This document shows, piece after piece, positions 18,384 to 29,813 of a DNA stretch of 64,000 nucleotides. The translations under genes were made by a program, and so were the position numbers. The notes under the pieces were generated by a model. The model saw only the letters and a list, made by a program, of their open reading frames with translations, was not told the DNA's origin and made no database searches. The stretch comes from Bradyrhizobium erythrophlei (GTDB taxonomy: Bacteria > Pseudomonadota > Alphaproteobacteria > Rhizobiales > Xanthobacteraceae), in the NCBI GenBank assembly GCA_900129675.1, contig FSRD01000001.1, positions 4,267,501 through 4,331,500 on the forward strand. The letters are read 5' to 3'. Position 1 is the stretch's first letter. Every line of letters starts with the position of its first letter.

Positions 18384-18480
18384 GGCCATCTTGAGGGTTT
18401 CAGCCTTTGCCAGAGTGGCAAGCGGAGCGGTTGTCAGCGCCGCTGCGGCTGTTGCCACGACAATAGCGATCTTTAGCATG
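18384..18480 (-). pseudogene. Signal peptide of a small secreted protein, truncated
   Basis: From ATG 18480, with a strong AGGAGGAAC ribosome site, the minus strand reads MLKIAIVVATAAAALTTAPL and then ATLAKAETLKMAQ, a clear Sec signal peptide with an ALA-type cleavage region. After MAQ (about 18384) the composition changes abruptly to the GC-rich methyltransferase segment in a different frame, so the mature protein is lost. Confidence 0.65.
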
Positions 18481-18673
18481 GCGGAGTTCCTCCTTACTGT
18501 CGGAAGGAAGGCATCTATCGTTCGCCGGCGATCGAAACGATAATCGTGGATTACCGATATCTGCAGATTACCACTCCGCCGATGCCATTTCCCCAACCCC
18601 ACCGGTGATCGCTCTTCAGGAGACTTCCCCTCCCACCCAGCCTACTGCCGGTCGAGCCAGGCGCATTTGATCT

Positions 18674-19927
18674 TCAAACGGCTGCGCCTGTGATCTTCTT
18701 CCATAGGATGTGCGCTGCCAACTGGACACCGCTCATTCGTCCAGCGAACGATATTTCCGAGTCAAACGAACTACTAACGCCAATACGAGGAAGCGCGAAT
18801 TGATTTAGCTTATGGTCGCTTAGCTGACCGTGTCGTGTTGTTACGGCGCTAAAATAGCCAGCTTCACTAGCGAGATGCTCTTCACGCAGACCGCATGCGC
18901 CGGGGGTGCCATACGGATAAGCGAGGTGCTGAACGGGCAATTGAAGTAAATTCTCCAGATAGTTGCGGTTATCGGCCAACTCGGCTCGCGCTGAGAACGC
19001 GTCCAAGGTTGCGAGCGCTGCGTGTGAGGTTGTGTGCGCGCCAATCGATGCGAGAGAATGACGCGCCAAACCTTGAAGCGCGCGCTCGTCCAGGAAGTAT
19101 TGATTGTTCAACGCTGACATCGAAATACCAGCCTTCTTGAAGGTCGTCGCAAGCGCCGCGACACGCCTATAATCCTGGTGAACCCACTGGTCCACTCTTG
19201 TCAGGGCGGCTCGCTTGCTCCGGAAGTCAGGACAATGAAACCGAAAGCCCATTGCATCGATTGTAATATCATCTCTTGAGCGAATTAGCTCGCGTAATCC
19301 CAACCACCACGATTGCAAAGTCCGCGTTAAGGCGGCGGTGGGCACGTACACCATGAATGGGGCGTTGTTGCGCTCGAGGATTGGAAGCGCCACCGAGACA
19401 TTGTCTCGGTATCCATCATCAAAAGTGAGGACCGCGTAGCGGCGCGATCGGTCATTCCTGGCCAGCTGCTCAAGGCACTCCTCAAGGCTAACAATCGCCC
19501 ATCCTTCTCGCCGCAGCCAACTGAGCGAATATTCAAAAAGTTCGACGGAAGTGCCAGTCATCAATTCCGACCGACAATCCCGCTGAATTTCGTGGAACAT
19601 CACGATGGCTGCCCTACCAGCGAAGATTCTGCGAAAAACTGGAAAAAGTCCAACGCCGCCGATCCCATAAAACAGGCCATTTTTTAACAGCTGCTTCACT
19701 TGAGGGCGCAGCTGGAATCCGTTCAGGCAGGAGCCTAACCATGCTGCAGAAATTGCCCCCCGGATTTCCGGCACACTCGACTCTCGACATTCATCCATCA
19801 TGCATGGGTAGGATGTGCCGTGCATGAGGCTTAATGACTCAGCTCTGTCTAATACGAAATTATGCACGCACCCCCCCCCTCTCGTACCGAGGTCCATTCT
19901 CGAGGTCACCCTGCGCTCAGGTTGCAA
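18674..19927 (-). CDS. Polysaccharide deacetylase (carbohydrate esterase 4)
   Basis: The NodB-homology domain is clear. YAVLTFDDGYRDN is motif 1 (TFDDG), IGAHTTSHAALATL is motif 2 (H-T-x-S-H), and AYPYGTPGACGLREEHL is the motif around the catalytic arginine region. VMFHEIQRD precedes it, as in many exported or membrane-associated deacetylases. The frame begins at 19927, but the first 90 residues are unlike the family and a later methionine may be the true start. It likely de-acetylates an EPS or cell-surface glycan. Confidence 0.85.
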   Translation of the reverse strand: MQPERRVTSRMDLGTRGGGCVHNFVLDRAESLSLMHGTSYPCMMDECRESSVPEIRGAISAAWLGSCLNGFQLRPQVKQLLKNGLFYGIGGVGLFPVFRRIFAGRAAIVMFHEIQRDCRSELMTGTSVELFEYSLSWLRREGWAIVSLEECLEQLARNDRSRRYAVLTFDDGYRDNVSVALPILERNNAPFMVYVPTAALTRTLQSWWLGLRELIRSRDDITIDAMGFRFHCPDFRSKRAALTRVDQWVHQDYRRVAALATTFKKAGISMSALNNQYFLDERALQGLARHSLASIGAHTTSHAALATLDAFSARAELADNRNYLENLLQLPVQHLAYPYGTPGACGLREEHLASEAGYFSAVTTRHGQLSDHKLNQFALPRIGVSSSFDSEISFAGRMSGVQLAAHILWKKITGAAV

Positions 19928-20589
19928 TCTCCGTCTGTCGCGGCGCTTGCGATGGCAAGGCGTACTTAAATCATGAGAAGTAGAACAGAATCATTCGATC
20001 TGGACCAGGCAAATTCCTTACTCCTTAGGATCGCCGCCATTCTCTGACCGAGAGTTCGCGAAGACGTGGTGCAGTTCCGCCAGCTCAGTGGGAATGTACG
20101 CGGCGTGCGACAGAGATCGAACGCACCCATCACCTCCTCCCGCCTGGCGCGTGTCACTTCACTGCAAGTTTAAGCAAAAAGGTTGAGGCGTTCACCGGGG
20201 ACCGAGAAGATTCACTTGGGGCATAGTGGCTACCCAATTCTGGGTACTAGGCGCGCCGGCGATTCCGCTCGCCGAAATGCTTCGATCAAGCCGACATCAC
20301 GTGACGATTTTTTCGAAACCGACGACGGAGATCATGCTGTCGCGAAGTCGTTCGCTATGATGGGTTGCGCTACGTCTTCGCTGTTTCGATGTTTCGGCGC
20401 CGATCCGCGGCAGTGGTGCGCTTGTGGCGCATCTCATCAGGGTCACGCCAGCAACTTCCTGGATTTCTGGACCCACTCGGACGACGCCCAGTTGATGCGT
20501 GCTTGGCAGGGCGGTTGCACCGGTTGGGGCTATTCAGCTCGCAAGGACCTCGAGCTATCCTCGATAAGCTCCACTCGATTATCTGCCGT
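19928..20589. other. Intergenic, no gene recognised
   Basis: Over 600 bases between the deacetylase and an IS21 relic. Frames present on both strands are short and give no family pattern. This is probably old element debris. Confidence 0.45.
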
Positions 20590-20766
20590 TCGCGCCGCCG
20601 CTTGTTCTCATTAGTCGGCTGCACCAGCGCAACTCGGTGCGCGTCAGCCGACAGGCTGGCCTTCGCGGAATGGGCAAGTGTCTTCACAGGCGCCACGATG
20701 ACGATCGCGCTGCTGAATCGCCTGTCCCATCACTTGAACACTAACTGGAACGATAGCTGGTGCTGA
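20590..20766 (+). pseudogene. IS21-family IstB relic (C-terminus)
   Basis: The frame reads ADRLAFAEWASVFTGATMTI then ALLNRLSHHLNTNWNDSW, the sensor and C-terminal part of the IS21 helper ATPase IstB (the usual form is F-x-E-W-x-x-V-F-G-D-x-x-M-T-x-A-L-L-D-R-L-x-H-H). The ATPase core is absent, and the upstream sequence is only loosely similar to the preceding helices. Confidence 0.6.
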
Positions 20767-21028
20767 AAAACCCGAGAAGCCGATCACGCACTCGTCGCGC
20801 TCGCGACTTCTCCACGACACCGCCCCATTCAATTTTGTCCGATTGGCAGGCCGAATAGTGCATGTTTTCAGCGCCATACTGGCGCACGTGTTGCCGCCGT
20901 ATACGTATGTATAAAGTCACATTTTGAAATTTTTTTCGCCACACTTCCTAACTATCCAGCCGGCTGAGCAGTTGGGGGGGCAACTTCAAATCCCACTGCC
21001 ATTGAAATCTGTTCGCGGCGCCAAGCGC

Positions 21029-21144
21029 GTTGCGAGCATGCGCTGCGTCTCGCGGCCATCGCGATGCGCGGCACATGAACTCTGTTCACGGTGCTACGCG
21101 CTGCGAACATGCGGTATGTCGCGCGTCATCGCATGCGCGGCAGT
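21029..21144 (+). repeat. Imperfect direct repeat upstream of the lyase gene
   Basis: Two versions of a roughly 45-base sequence, rich in GCATGCGC-type palindromic steps, lie about 71 bases apart (about 21029-21074 and 21100-21144), just before the ribosome site of the secreted lyase. They may be regulatory or the trace of a local duplication. The function is not known. Confidence 0.4.
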
Positions 21145-21180
21145 GGAATTTCTCGTCGTCAACATTCAAAAGGATCTGGA

Positions 21181-24100
21181 ATGGCGCTGTCACCGAACAT
21201 CACCAATTTCTCTAGTGCAAATGGCTCTCGCATAACAATCGATGGACACACCGCGAGTGTCCAGAACGCGAACGACTCGTGGAGCCTGACAGAGCCCGAT
21301 AGCAACACGCTCCAATTTTCGGTCCACTCCGGCGATCATTGGAGCACCGCCACTTGGAGCGATCTTACAAACGATAATGGGGCTGAGCGTTCTGAGCTTT
21401 CGATTGACCCGAACTATGCGCAAGGCACTCAGGTAAACTTAGGTTACCAGCTTACGGTACAACCCGGCCTGGCGAATACTGCATCGTGGCTGGTCCTCAA
21501 CCAAATGCACGCAACCACCGAAGGTCCTCCTCCGTTCTCCGTCCAGATGGACGGCGAACACATGGAGATCGCCCTGCGGTATAAGACAGCGGGTATGTCG
21601 AGCTACACAACGGTGGTGGCCTATCGTGATCCAAACCCCATTCAACGGGGTCACGCGTATGATATGAACGTTCAAGTCAATTTCGACCCCAACGGAAATG
21701 GCTATCTCAATGTTTGGAGAGATGGCGTCCAGATCGTGAAGTATCAGGGGGCGATAGGAATGGCTGGAGCAACTTACTATTGGAAGGAGGGCGTCTACCG
21801 CGCGCCGGCCCCGGAAACGATTACTGCGAGTTACAGCAATTTGGACATCACGACCGGGTCGGCACCGCCCCCCACGACACCGACGGCGCCAACCACGCCA
21901 ACGACCCCAACGGTCTCGCCGGCGGTAACGCAGGCCACAGCCTCTCCGGGAACCGGCACCGAGCACGTGGGAGACACGATCACGCTGGCGCTCGGCTTCA
22001 ACGAGGCCGTGACGGTGAGCGGCACGCCGACACTGTCGCTCAATGATGGTGGAACGGCGAGCTACGTCAGTGGCTCGGGCACGGGCACGCTCACCTTCCG
22101 CACCACGGTCGCATCGACCGACACCAATACCTCGGCGCTCGCCATCACCGGGGTCCATCTTGCGAACGGTGCGAGCATCAGGGATGCATCCGGCGCTGCG
22201 GCGAACCTCGCGGGCGCGGTGAAGACGTTCTCCGGTCTCCAGGTCGCGACGTCATCGACCTCGCCATCGGCTCCGTCCACCCCGCCATCGACGCCGTCAC
22301 CGAACATCACCAATTTCTCGAGTGCAAATGGCTCTCGCATAATAATCGATGGACACACCGCGAGTGTCCAGAACGCGAACGACTCGTGGAGCCTGACAGA
22401 GCCCGATAGCAACACGCTCCAATTTTCGGTCCACTCCGGCGATCATTGGAGCACCGCCACTTGGAGCGATCTTACAAACGATAATGGGGCTGAGCGTTCT
22501 GAGCTTTCGATTGACCCGAACTATGCGCAAGGCACTCAGGTAAACTTAGGTTACCAGCTTACGGTACAACCCGGCCTGGCGAATACTGCATCGTGGCTGG
22601 TCCTCAACCAAATGCACGCAACCACCGAAGGTCCTCCTCCGTTCTCCGTCCAGATGGACGGCGAACACATGGAGATCGCCCTGCGGTATAAGACAGCGGG
22701 TATGTCGAGCTACACAACGGTGGTGGCCTATCGTGATCCAAACCCCATTCAACGGGGTCACGCGTATGATATGAACGTTCAAGTCAATTTCGACCCCAAC
22801 GGAAATGGCTATCTCAATGTTTGGAGAGATGGCGTCCAGATCGTGAAGTATCAGGGGGCGATAGGAATGGCTGGAGCAACTTACTATTGGAAGGAGGGCG
22901 TCTACCGCGCGCCGGCCCCGGAAACGATTACTGCGAGTTACAGCAATTTGGACATCACGACCGGGTCGGCACCGCCCCCCACGACACCGACGGCGCCAAC
23001 CACGCCAACGACCCCAACGGTCTCGCCGGCGGTAACGCAGGCCACAGCCTCTCCGGGAACCGGCACCGAGCACGTGGGAGACACGATCACGCTGGCGCTC
23101 GGCTTCAACGAGGCCGTGACGGTGAGCGGCACGCCGACACTGTCGCTCAATGATGGTGGAACGGCGAGCTACGTCAGTGGCTCGGGCACGGGCACGCTCA
23201 CCTTCCGCACCACGGTCGCATCGACCGACACCAATACCTCGGCGCTCGCCATCACCGGGGTCCATCTTGCGAACGGTGCGAGCATCAGGGATGCATCCGG
23301 CGCTGCGGCGAACCTCGCGGGCGCGGTGAAGACGTTCTCCGGTCTCCAGGTCGCGACGTCATCGACCTCGCCATCGGCTCCGTCCACCCCGCCATCGACG
23401 CCGTCCACCCCGTCATCGATCGCGCCGGTCCTCACCGTCGCGGATTCGACGCTCTCGGTGGCTGGGGACGGCGGTAAGGTCGATTTGGGGGTCAATGTGA
23501 CAACGACAGATCCCAACGACGCCGTGACCGTCAACATCGCGGGGTTGCCGAAGTACGAGACGATCACCGACAAGCTCGATGGTCAGACGTTCAGGGGAAA
23601 TAACGTCACCATGACGGCTGCGGAGGTCGACAGCGGACTGGTGCTGCAATCGAACTACCGGGGCGGGGGTCATCCTGTAGCGACCCTAACTCTGACGGCA
23701 GCCGGGAAGGATCCGAGCACCGGCGCCGTTACGACGTCCGCGTCGCAGACCATCACCGTGACGGATCCTCGGCCTGCGACCGCCACGATCACAACGTCGC
23801 CGCAGACGACCACCGTGACGAATCCTGCGCCTGCGACCGACACGACCACGGCGTCCCCGCAGACGATCACCGTAACGCCTGCGACCGACACGACCACGGC
23901 GTTCCCGGCAGGCAAGGGCTTTGGGTGGCTGGGCCAGCACGAGGACCAGGCTGCCAGCACCGTGGCGACCACCGAGCCGGAGGCGATCACCGCGAAGAAT
24001 CCTTGGCCTGCGACGATAGGGTCCCTGGCAAACGACGGCTTTGCGCTGCTGCAGCAGCATCTGGACCGGGTCACCGGCGCCGCGCCTATCTCCGTGCCGC

Positions 24101-24294
24101 AGACGATCCCCGAGACGGATTCTGCGCCTGCGACCGGCAAGGCCATGGCGTCCCTGGCAAGCCAAAGCTTTGCGCTGCTGAACCAGTATCTGGCCGGTAA
24201 CACTGGCCGGGTCGATCCCGGTCAGATCGTGGCGGCGGTGTCGCAAGGAGCCGGCTGGGGGCAGGATTCGCTCCTGACCAGACCGCAACATTGA
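21181..24294 (+). CDS. Secreted polysaccharide lyase with a duplicated module
   Basis: About 1037 residues from ATG 21181 (AAAAGGA upstream). Each of two modules (about residues 3-371 and 372-740) holds a heparin-lyase-I-like jelly-roll domain (ERSELSIDPNYAQGTQVNLG, TYYWKEGVYRAPAPETITAS) and an Ig-like domain (DTITLALGFNEAVTVSG), joined by T/P-rich linkers. After residue 740 come a cadherin-like domain (LTVADSTLSVAGDGGKVDLG), threonine/proline repeats and a C-terminal tail with repeated SFALL-type segments ending DSLLTRPQH. There is no Sec signal, and the type I exporter genes follow directly, so the C-terminal tail is the likely secretion signal. Probable role: cleaving its own or a plant uronic-acid polymer. 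Confidence 0.8.
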   Translation: MALSPNITNFSSANGSRITIDGHTASVQNANDSWSLTEPDSNTLQFSVHSGDHWSTATWSDLTNDNGAERSELSIDPNYAQGTQVNLGYQLTVQPGLANTASWLVLNQMHATTEGPPPFSVQMDGEHMEIALRYKTAGMSSYTTVVAYRDPNPIQRGHAYDMNVQVNFDPNGNGYLNVWRDGVQIVKYQGAIGMAGATYYWKEGVYRAPAPETITASYSNLDITTGSAPPPTTPTAPTTPTTPTVSPAVTQATASPGTGTEHVGDTITLALGFNEAVTVSGTPTLSLNDGGTASYVSGSGTGTLTFRTTVASTDTNTSALAITGVHLANGASIRDASGAAANLAGAVKTFSGLQVATSSTSPSAPSTPPSTPSPNITNFSSANGSRIIIDGHTASVQNANDSWSLTEPDSNTLQFSVHSGDHWSTATWSDLTNDNGAERSELSIDPNYAQGTQVNLGYQLTVQPGLANTASWLVLNQMHATTEGPPPFSVQMDGEHMEIALRYKTAGMSSYTTVVAYRDPNPIQRGHAYDMNVQVNFDPNGNGYLNVWRDGVQIVKYQGAIGMAGATYYWKEGVYRAPAPETITASYSNLDITTGSAPPPTTPTAPTTPTTPTVSPAVTQATASPGTGTEHVGDTITLALGFNEAVTVSGTPTLSLNDGGTASYVSGSGTGTLTFRTTVASTDTNTSALAITGVHLANGASIRDASGAAANLAGAVKTFSGLQVATSSTSPSAPSTPPSTPSTPSSIAPVLTVADSTLSVAGDGGKVDLGVNVTTTDPNDAVTVNIAGLPKYETITDKLDGQTFRGNNVTMTAAEVDSGLVLQSNYRGGGHPVATLTLTAAGKDPSTGAVTTSASQTITVTDPRPATATITTSPQTTTVTNPAPATDTTTASPQTITVTPATDTTTAFPAGKGFGWLGQHEDQAASTVATTEPEAITAKNPWPATIGSLANDGFALLQQHLDRVTGAAPISVPQTIPETDSAPATGKAMASLASQSFALLNQYLAGNTGRVDPGQIVAAVSQGAGWGQDSLLTRPQH
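21189..23405 (+). repeat. Tandem 1107-base in-frame duplication
   Basis: Copy 1 (21189-22295) and copy 2 (22296 to about 23402) are offset by 1107 bases (369 codons). Reading the two side by side I find two differences, both within the first 50 bases. The joint lies in the PSTPPSTPS linker, which itself is a short repeat and a likely site of unequal crossing-over. Confidence 0.93.
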
Positions 24295-24314
24295 TCTGCT
24301 TCCGCACCCACGCG

Positions 24315-24342
24315 CTCCATGCCGTCGATCGACGGCGTGGAG
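24315..24342. terminator. Hairpin after the lyase gene
   Basis: A 12-pair stem (one G-T pair, the rest Watson-Crick) with the loop GATC, 20 bases after the lyase stop. No T-run follows, so it may be an attenuating or processing hairpin that keeps exporter expression below that of the secreted substrate. Confidence 0.45.
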
Positions 24343-24441
24343 CAGCGTTCGGCTTCGGCAGGGTGCGACACCATCACGTTGGGAATGCATGAGAAGGAAC
24401 TTCGAACGCGGTCGGTAGCCGCGAAGGGTTGAGTTAAAGAT

Positions 24442-27112
<2,671 letters not shown>

Positions 27113-27126
<14 letters not shown>

Positions 27127-28540
27127 CCGAAACATCGTTCCATTTCCGAGAGCCGAAGTTCGCCGTCGCGAGCAGGAAATAGCGTTCCTGCCGGCGGCAC
27201 TCGAAATCACCGAATCGCCGCCGTCGCCGATCGGGCGCGCGATCGGGGCGAGCATCATTGCGGTCTTCTGCGTTGCGCTGGCGTGGGCGTCATTCGGCAG
27301 TGTCGACATCGTCGCTACCGCGATGGGCAAGATCGTGCCGGGCGGACGCACCAAGCTGATCCAGCCGTTCGAGACCGGCGTTGTCCGCGCCATCCACGTA
27401 CGCGACGGACAGAGCGTCAAGGCCGGCGACGTCCTGATCGAGCTCGATCCGACGATGACGGATGCGGACCAGGAGCGTCAGAGGAGCGATATGGTTGCGG
27501 CCGAACTCGACGTGGCGCGGCTGCGCGCGGCGCTCGCTGAGGATCCGCTTGCCGCCTTCCGGCCGCCGCAGAGCGCGGGCGCTGCCGAGATCGAGATGCA
27601 TCGTCAGTTCCTGATCAGCCAGCGGGCCGAGCAGAGCGCCAAGCTCACCGAGATCGAGCGCCAGCAAGGCCAGAAGGAGGCGGAACGGGCGACCACGTCG
27701 GCGAGCGTCGCGAAGCTGCAGGCGACGATACCGGTGCTGCAGGAGCGGGTCGACATTCGCAAGAGTCTCCTCGAAAAGGCACTGGTTTCGAAGGTCACCT
27801 ATCTCACCGAGTATCAGGATCTGGTCGGCCTTCAGCAGGATCTCGTCGTGCAGCAGAGCCGGCTGCGCGAAGCCGATGCGGCCATCGCTTTGCTAAAGGA
27901 AACGAGGGAAAAGACCTCCGCGGAGTATCGGCGCACGACCTTTGACGCACTCTCGAAAGCCGAGCAGAAGGCTGCGAGTGCTGCGCAGGACGTGATCAAG
28001 GCGGAGCGCCGCACGAAACTCCAGCAGTTGACTGCGCCGGTCGATGGCGTCGTGCAACAGCTCGCCGTTCATACGGTGGGAGGCGTGGTGACGCCTGCTC
28101 AGGCGCTCGCCGTGGTGGTTCCGAGCGAGAGCCATCTCGAGATCGAGGCCATGCTCTCCAACCGCGATATCGGATTCGTCCATCCGGGACAGAAGACGGA
28201 GATCAAGGTCGACACGTTCAACTTCACGCGCTACGGGCTCCTTCATGGAGACGTGCTCAGCGTGTCGACGGACGCCATTACGCGCGATCGGCCACAGGGC
28301 GGGTCGAATGACCGGACGCCGGGCGCAGCGCAGAGCAGCAGTGAGCCGAAAGGCCAGGAGCTGGAATATGCGGCGCGCATTTCACTCGACCGTACGCACA
28401 TGCAGGTGGAGGACAAGCTCGTCAACCTCGGCCCCGGCATGGCGGTGACGGTCGAGATCAAGACTGGCACGCGCAGGATCATCAGCTACCTTCTCTCGCC
28501 GCTGGCGAGATACAAGCAGGAGTCGCTGCGAGAGCGATGA
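27113..28540 (+). CDS. HlyD-family type I secretion membrane-fusion protein
   Basis: A 475-residue periplasmic adaptor. A single membrane segment lies at about residues 43-62 (IGASIIAVFCVALAWASFGS). The first lipoyl half is IVPGGRTKLIQPFETGVVRA, then a long coiled coil (about 140-300), the second lipoyl half TAPVDGVVQQLAVHTVGGVV, and a beta-barrel region KTEIKVDTFNFTRYGLLHG. The ATG lies 14 bases inside the transporter gene, so the two are translationally coupled. It bridges the ABC transporter to a TolC-type outer-membrane channel not present in this window. Confidence 0.93.
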
Positions 28541-28744
28541 AGCCGGCGTTCATCTGACGAACCTGCGCGCTTCACGTCGTCAACTCGAGAGCGCCGCGAT
28601 CTTGTACGGCTCATGCAAGAGCGGCAGGAGAGCATCGTGCTTGGCGCCTGGATGCCGGAGAATTCGACGAAGGCTTAACGTACGATAGGCGCGAAGCCCA
28701 GCGCTCGTCGCGTAGCGAACTCGGGAAACTTGCCTCGCCGACGG

Positions 28745-28980
28745 CTTCGGCGTCGAGCAAGGAGATATCCGCGGCAATCGCGGCTTCGACCCGCAATTGG
28801 AGAGCCGCGCAATCCATTTTCCCCGGCGAGGAAGAACTCTCGGTCTCCGGCCTCGTTCACCTGCGCGGCCGCGTCTACGATCCGTTGCTCGCCGCGATTC
28901 ACTTCTGCGAACACGATCCCGGAAAATCCCTTTAGCACCCAGGGCTGGAACCGCTACTCCTATGTCGGTCGCAGCAGAGG
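28745..28980 (+). pseudogene. RHS-repeat core domain relic
   Basis: Between two frames the plus strand reads FPGEEELSVSGLVHLRGRVY then DPLLA, and after a shift RFTSANTIPENPFSTQGWNR then YSYVG. This matches the conserved RHS/YD-repeat core (G-L-V-H-x-x-G-R-x-Y-D-P ... R-F-x-S-A-D ... Q-x-x-N-R-Y-S-Y-V). Everything before and after is lost. It is the remains of a polymorphic toxin or wall-associated protein. Confidence 0.65.
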
Positions 28981-29127
28981 TAGTCCCAATGAGGTAGACG
29001 CACGAATACCGGCAATTAAGTAGATCACGCCCGCATTTGTTGAACGATTCTTGACCCGCATATTCGCGCGTGACTACGTTGTGGCGCAGACTTGAGTCGG
29101 AACTCCCTGCACACTCAAGGAAACAAC

Positions 29128-29643
29128 ATGAACAGATCATTCGCCGTATTCACCGGCGTGGCCGCTGTTGGGCTCACCTTGATGCTGAGCGCTCAAACCA
29201 GCGATTCTGCGGCAGCCGGCACTCTCGGCAAAATCAATGCAAACGCCAGAATGACCGCCGGCGTTCACCGAACGCAGCCGCATCGGCTCGCTATACAGGT
29301 TGACGTCAACGACCCCGCGACCATGAATCTCGTTCTCAATAATGTGAGCAATACCGTGCAGCACTACAACGAGATCGGCCAGAAGGTTGAAATCGAAGTG
29401 GTCGCCTTTGGCCCCGGACTGCATATGCTGCGCGAAGACACCTCTCCGGTCAAAGCGCGCATCAAGTCCATGAGCGAAACCACGCCCGAGCTCAGCTTCT
29501 CGGCATGCGGGAACACCCGCGAGAACATGACAAGAGCCGAGGAGAAGGAGATCCCGCTCATCTCGCAGGCAAAGGTCACCAAATCCGGAGTGGTCCGGCT
29601 CATGGAGCTGCAGGAGCGAGGCTGGAGCTACCTGCGACCGTGA
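29128..29643 (+). CDS. Exported DsrE-family protein
   Basis: 171 residues from ATG 29128 (CAAGGA upstream). The N-terminus NRSFAVFTGVAAVGLTLMLS is a signal peptide. The mature part has AIQVDVNDPATMNLVLNNVS and IEVVAFGPGLHMLREDTSPV, the alternating strands of the DsrE/DsrF fold. The cysteine-containing FSACGNTRENM lies in the loop where sulfur-relay proteins have their active site. Periplasmic DsrE-like proteins are common in rhizobia and their function is uncertain. Confidence 0.8.
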   Translation: MNRSFAVFTGVAAVGLTLMLSAQTSDSAAAGTLGKINANARMTAGVHRTQPHRLAIQVDVNDPATMNLVLNNVSNTVQHYNEIGQKVEIEVVAFGPGLHMLREDTSPVKARIKSMSETTPELSFSACGNTRENMTRAEEKEIPLISQAKVTKSGVVRLMELQERGWSYLRP

Positions 29644-29813
29644 TCCAGTCGGCGGACCTTTGCGATCCGCGCCGTCTCGTTCCAATCTGTCGGATCTTCT
29701 TGCCTCGCGTGGACCGCGCGTAGACGCGGCCAGGATGGCGATGACAATCAAATGACGGTGTGCGCAAAAAGCCAGGATGCAACAATCCTGTCAGCATCTG
29801 ACGGCTTGGGCCC

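Noticed and set aside
21439..23265. Repeated minus-strand frames of 239 codons inside the lyase gene
   Set aside because: They exist twice only because the lyase gene is duplicated, and are antisense shadows.
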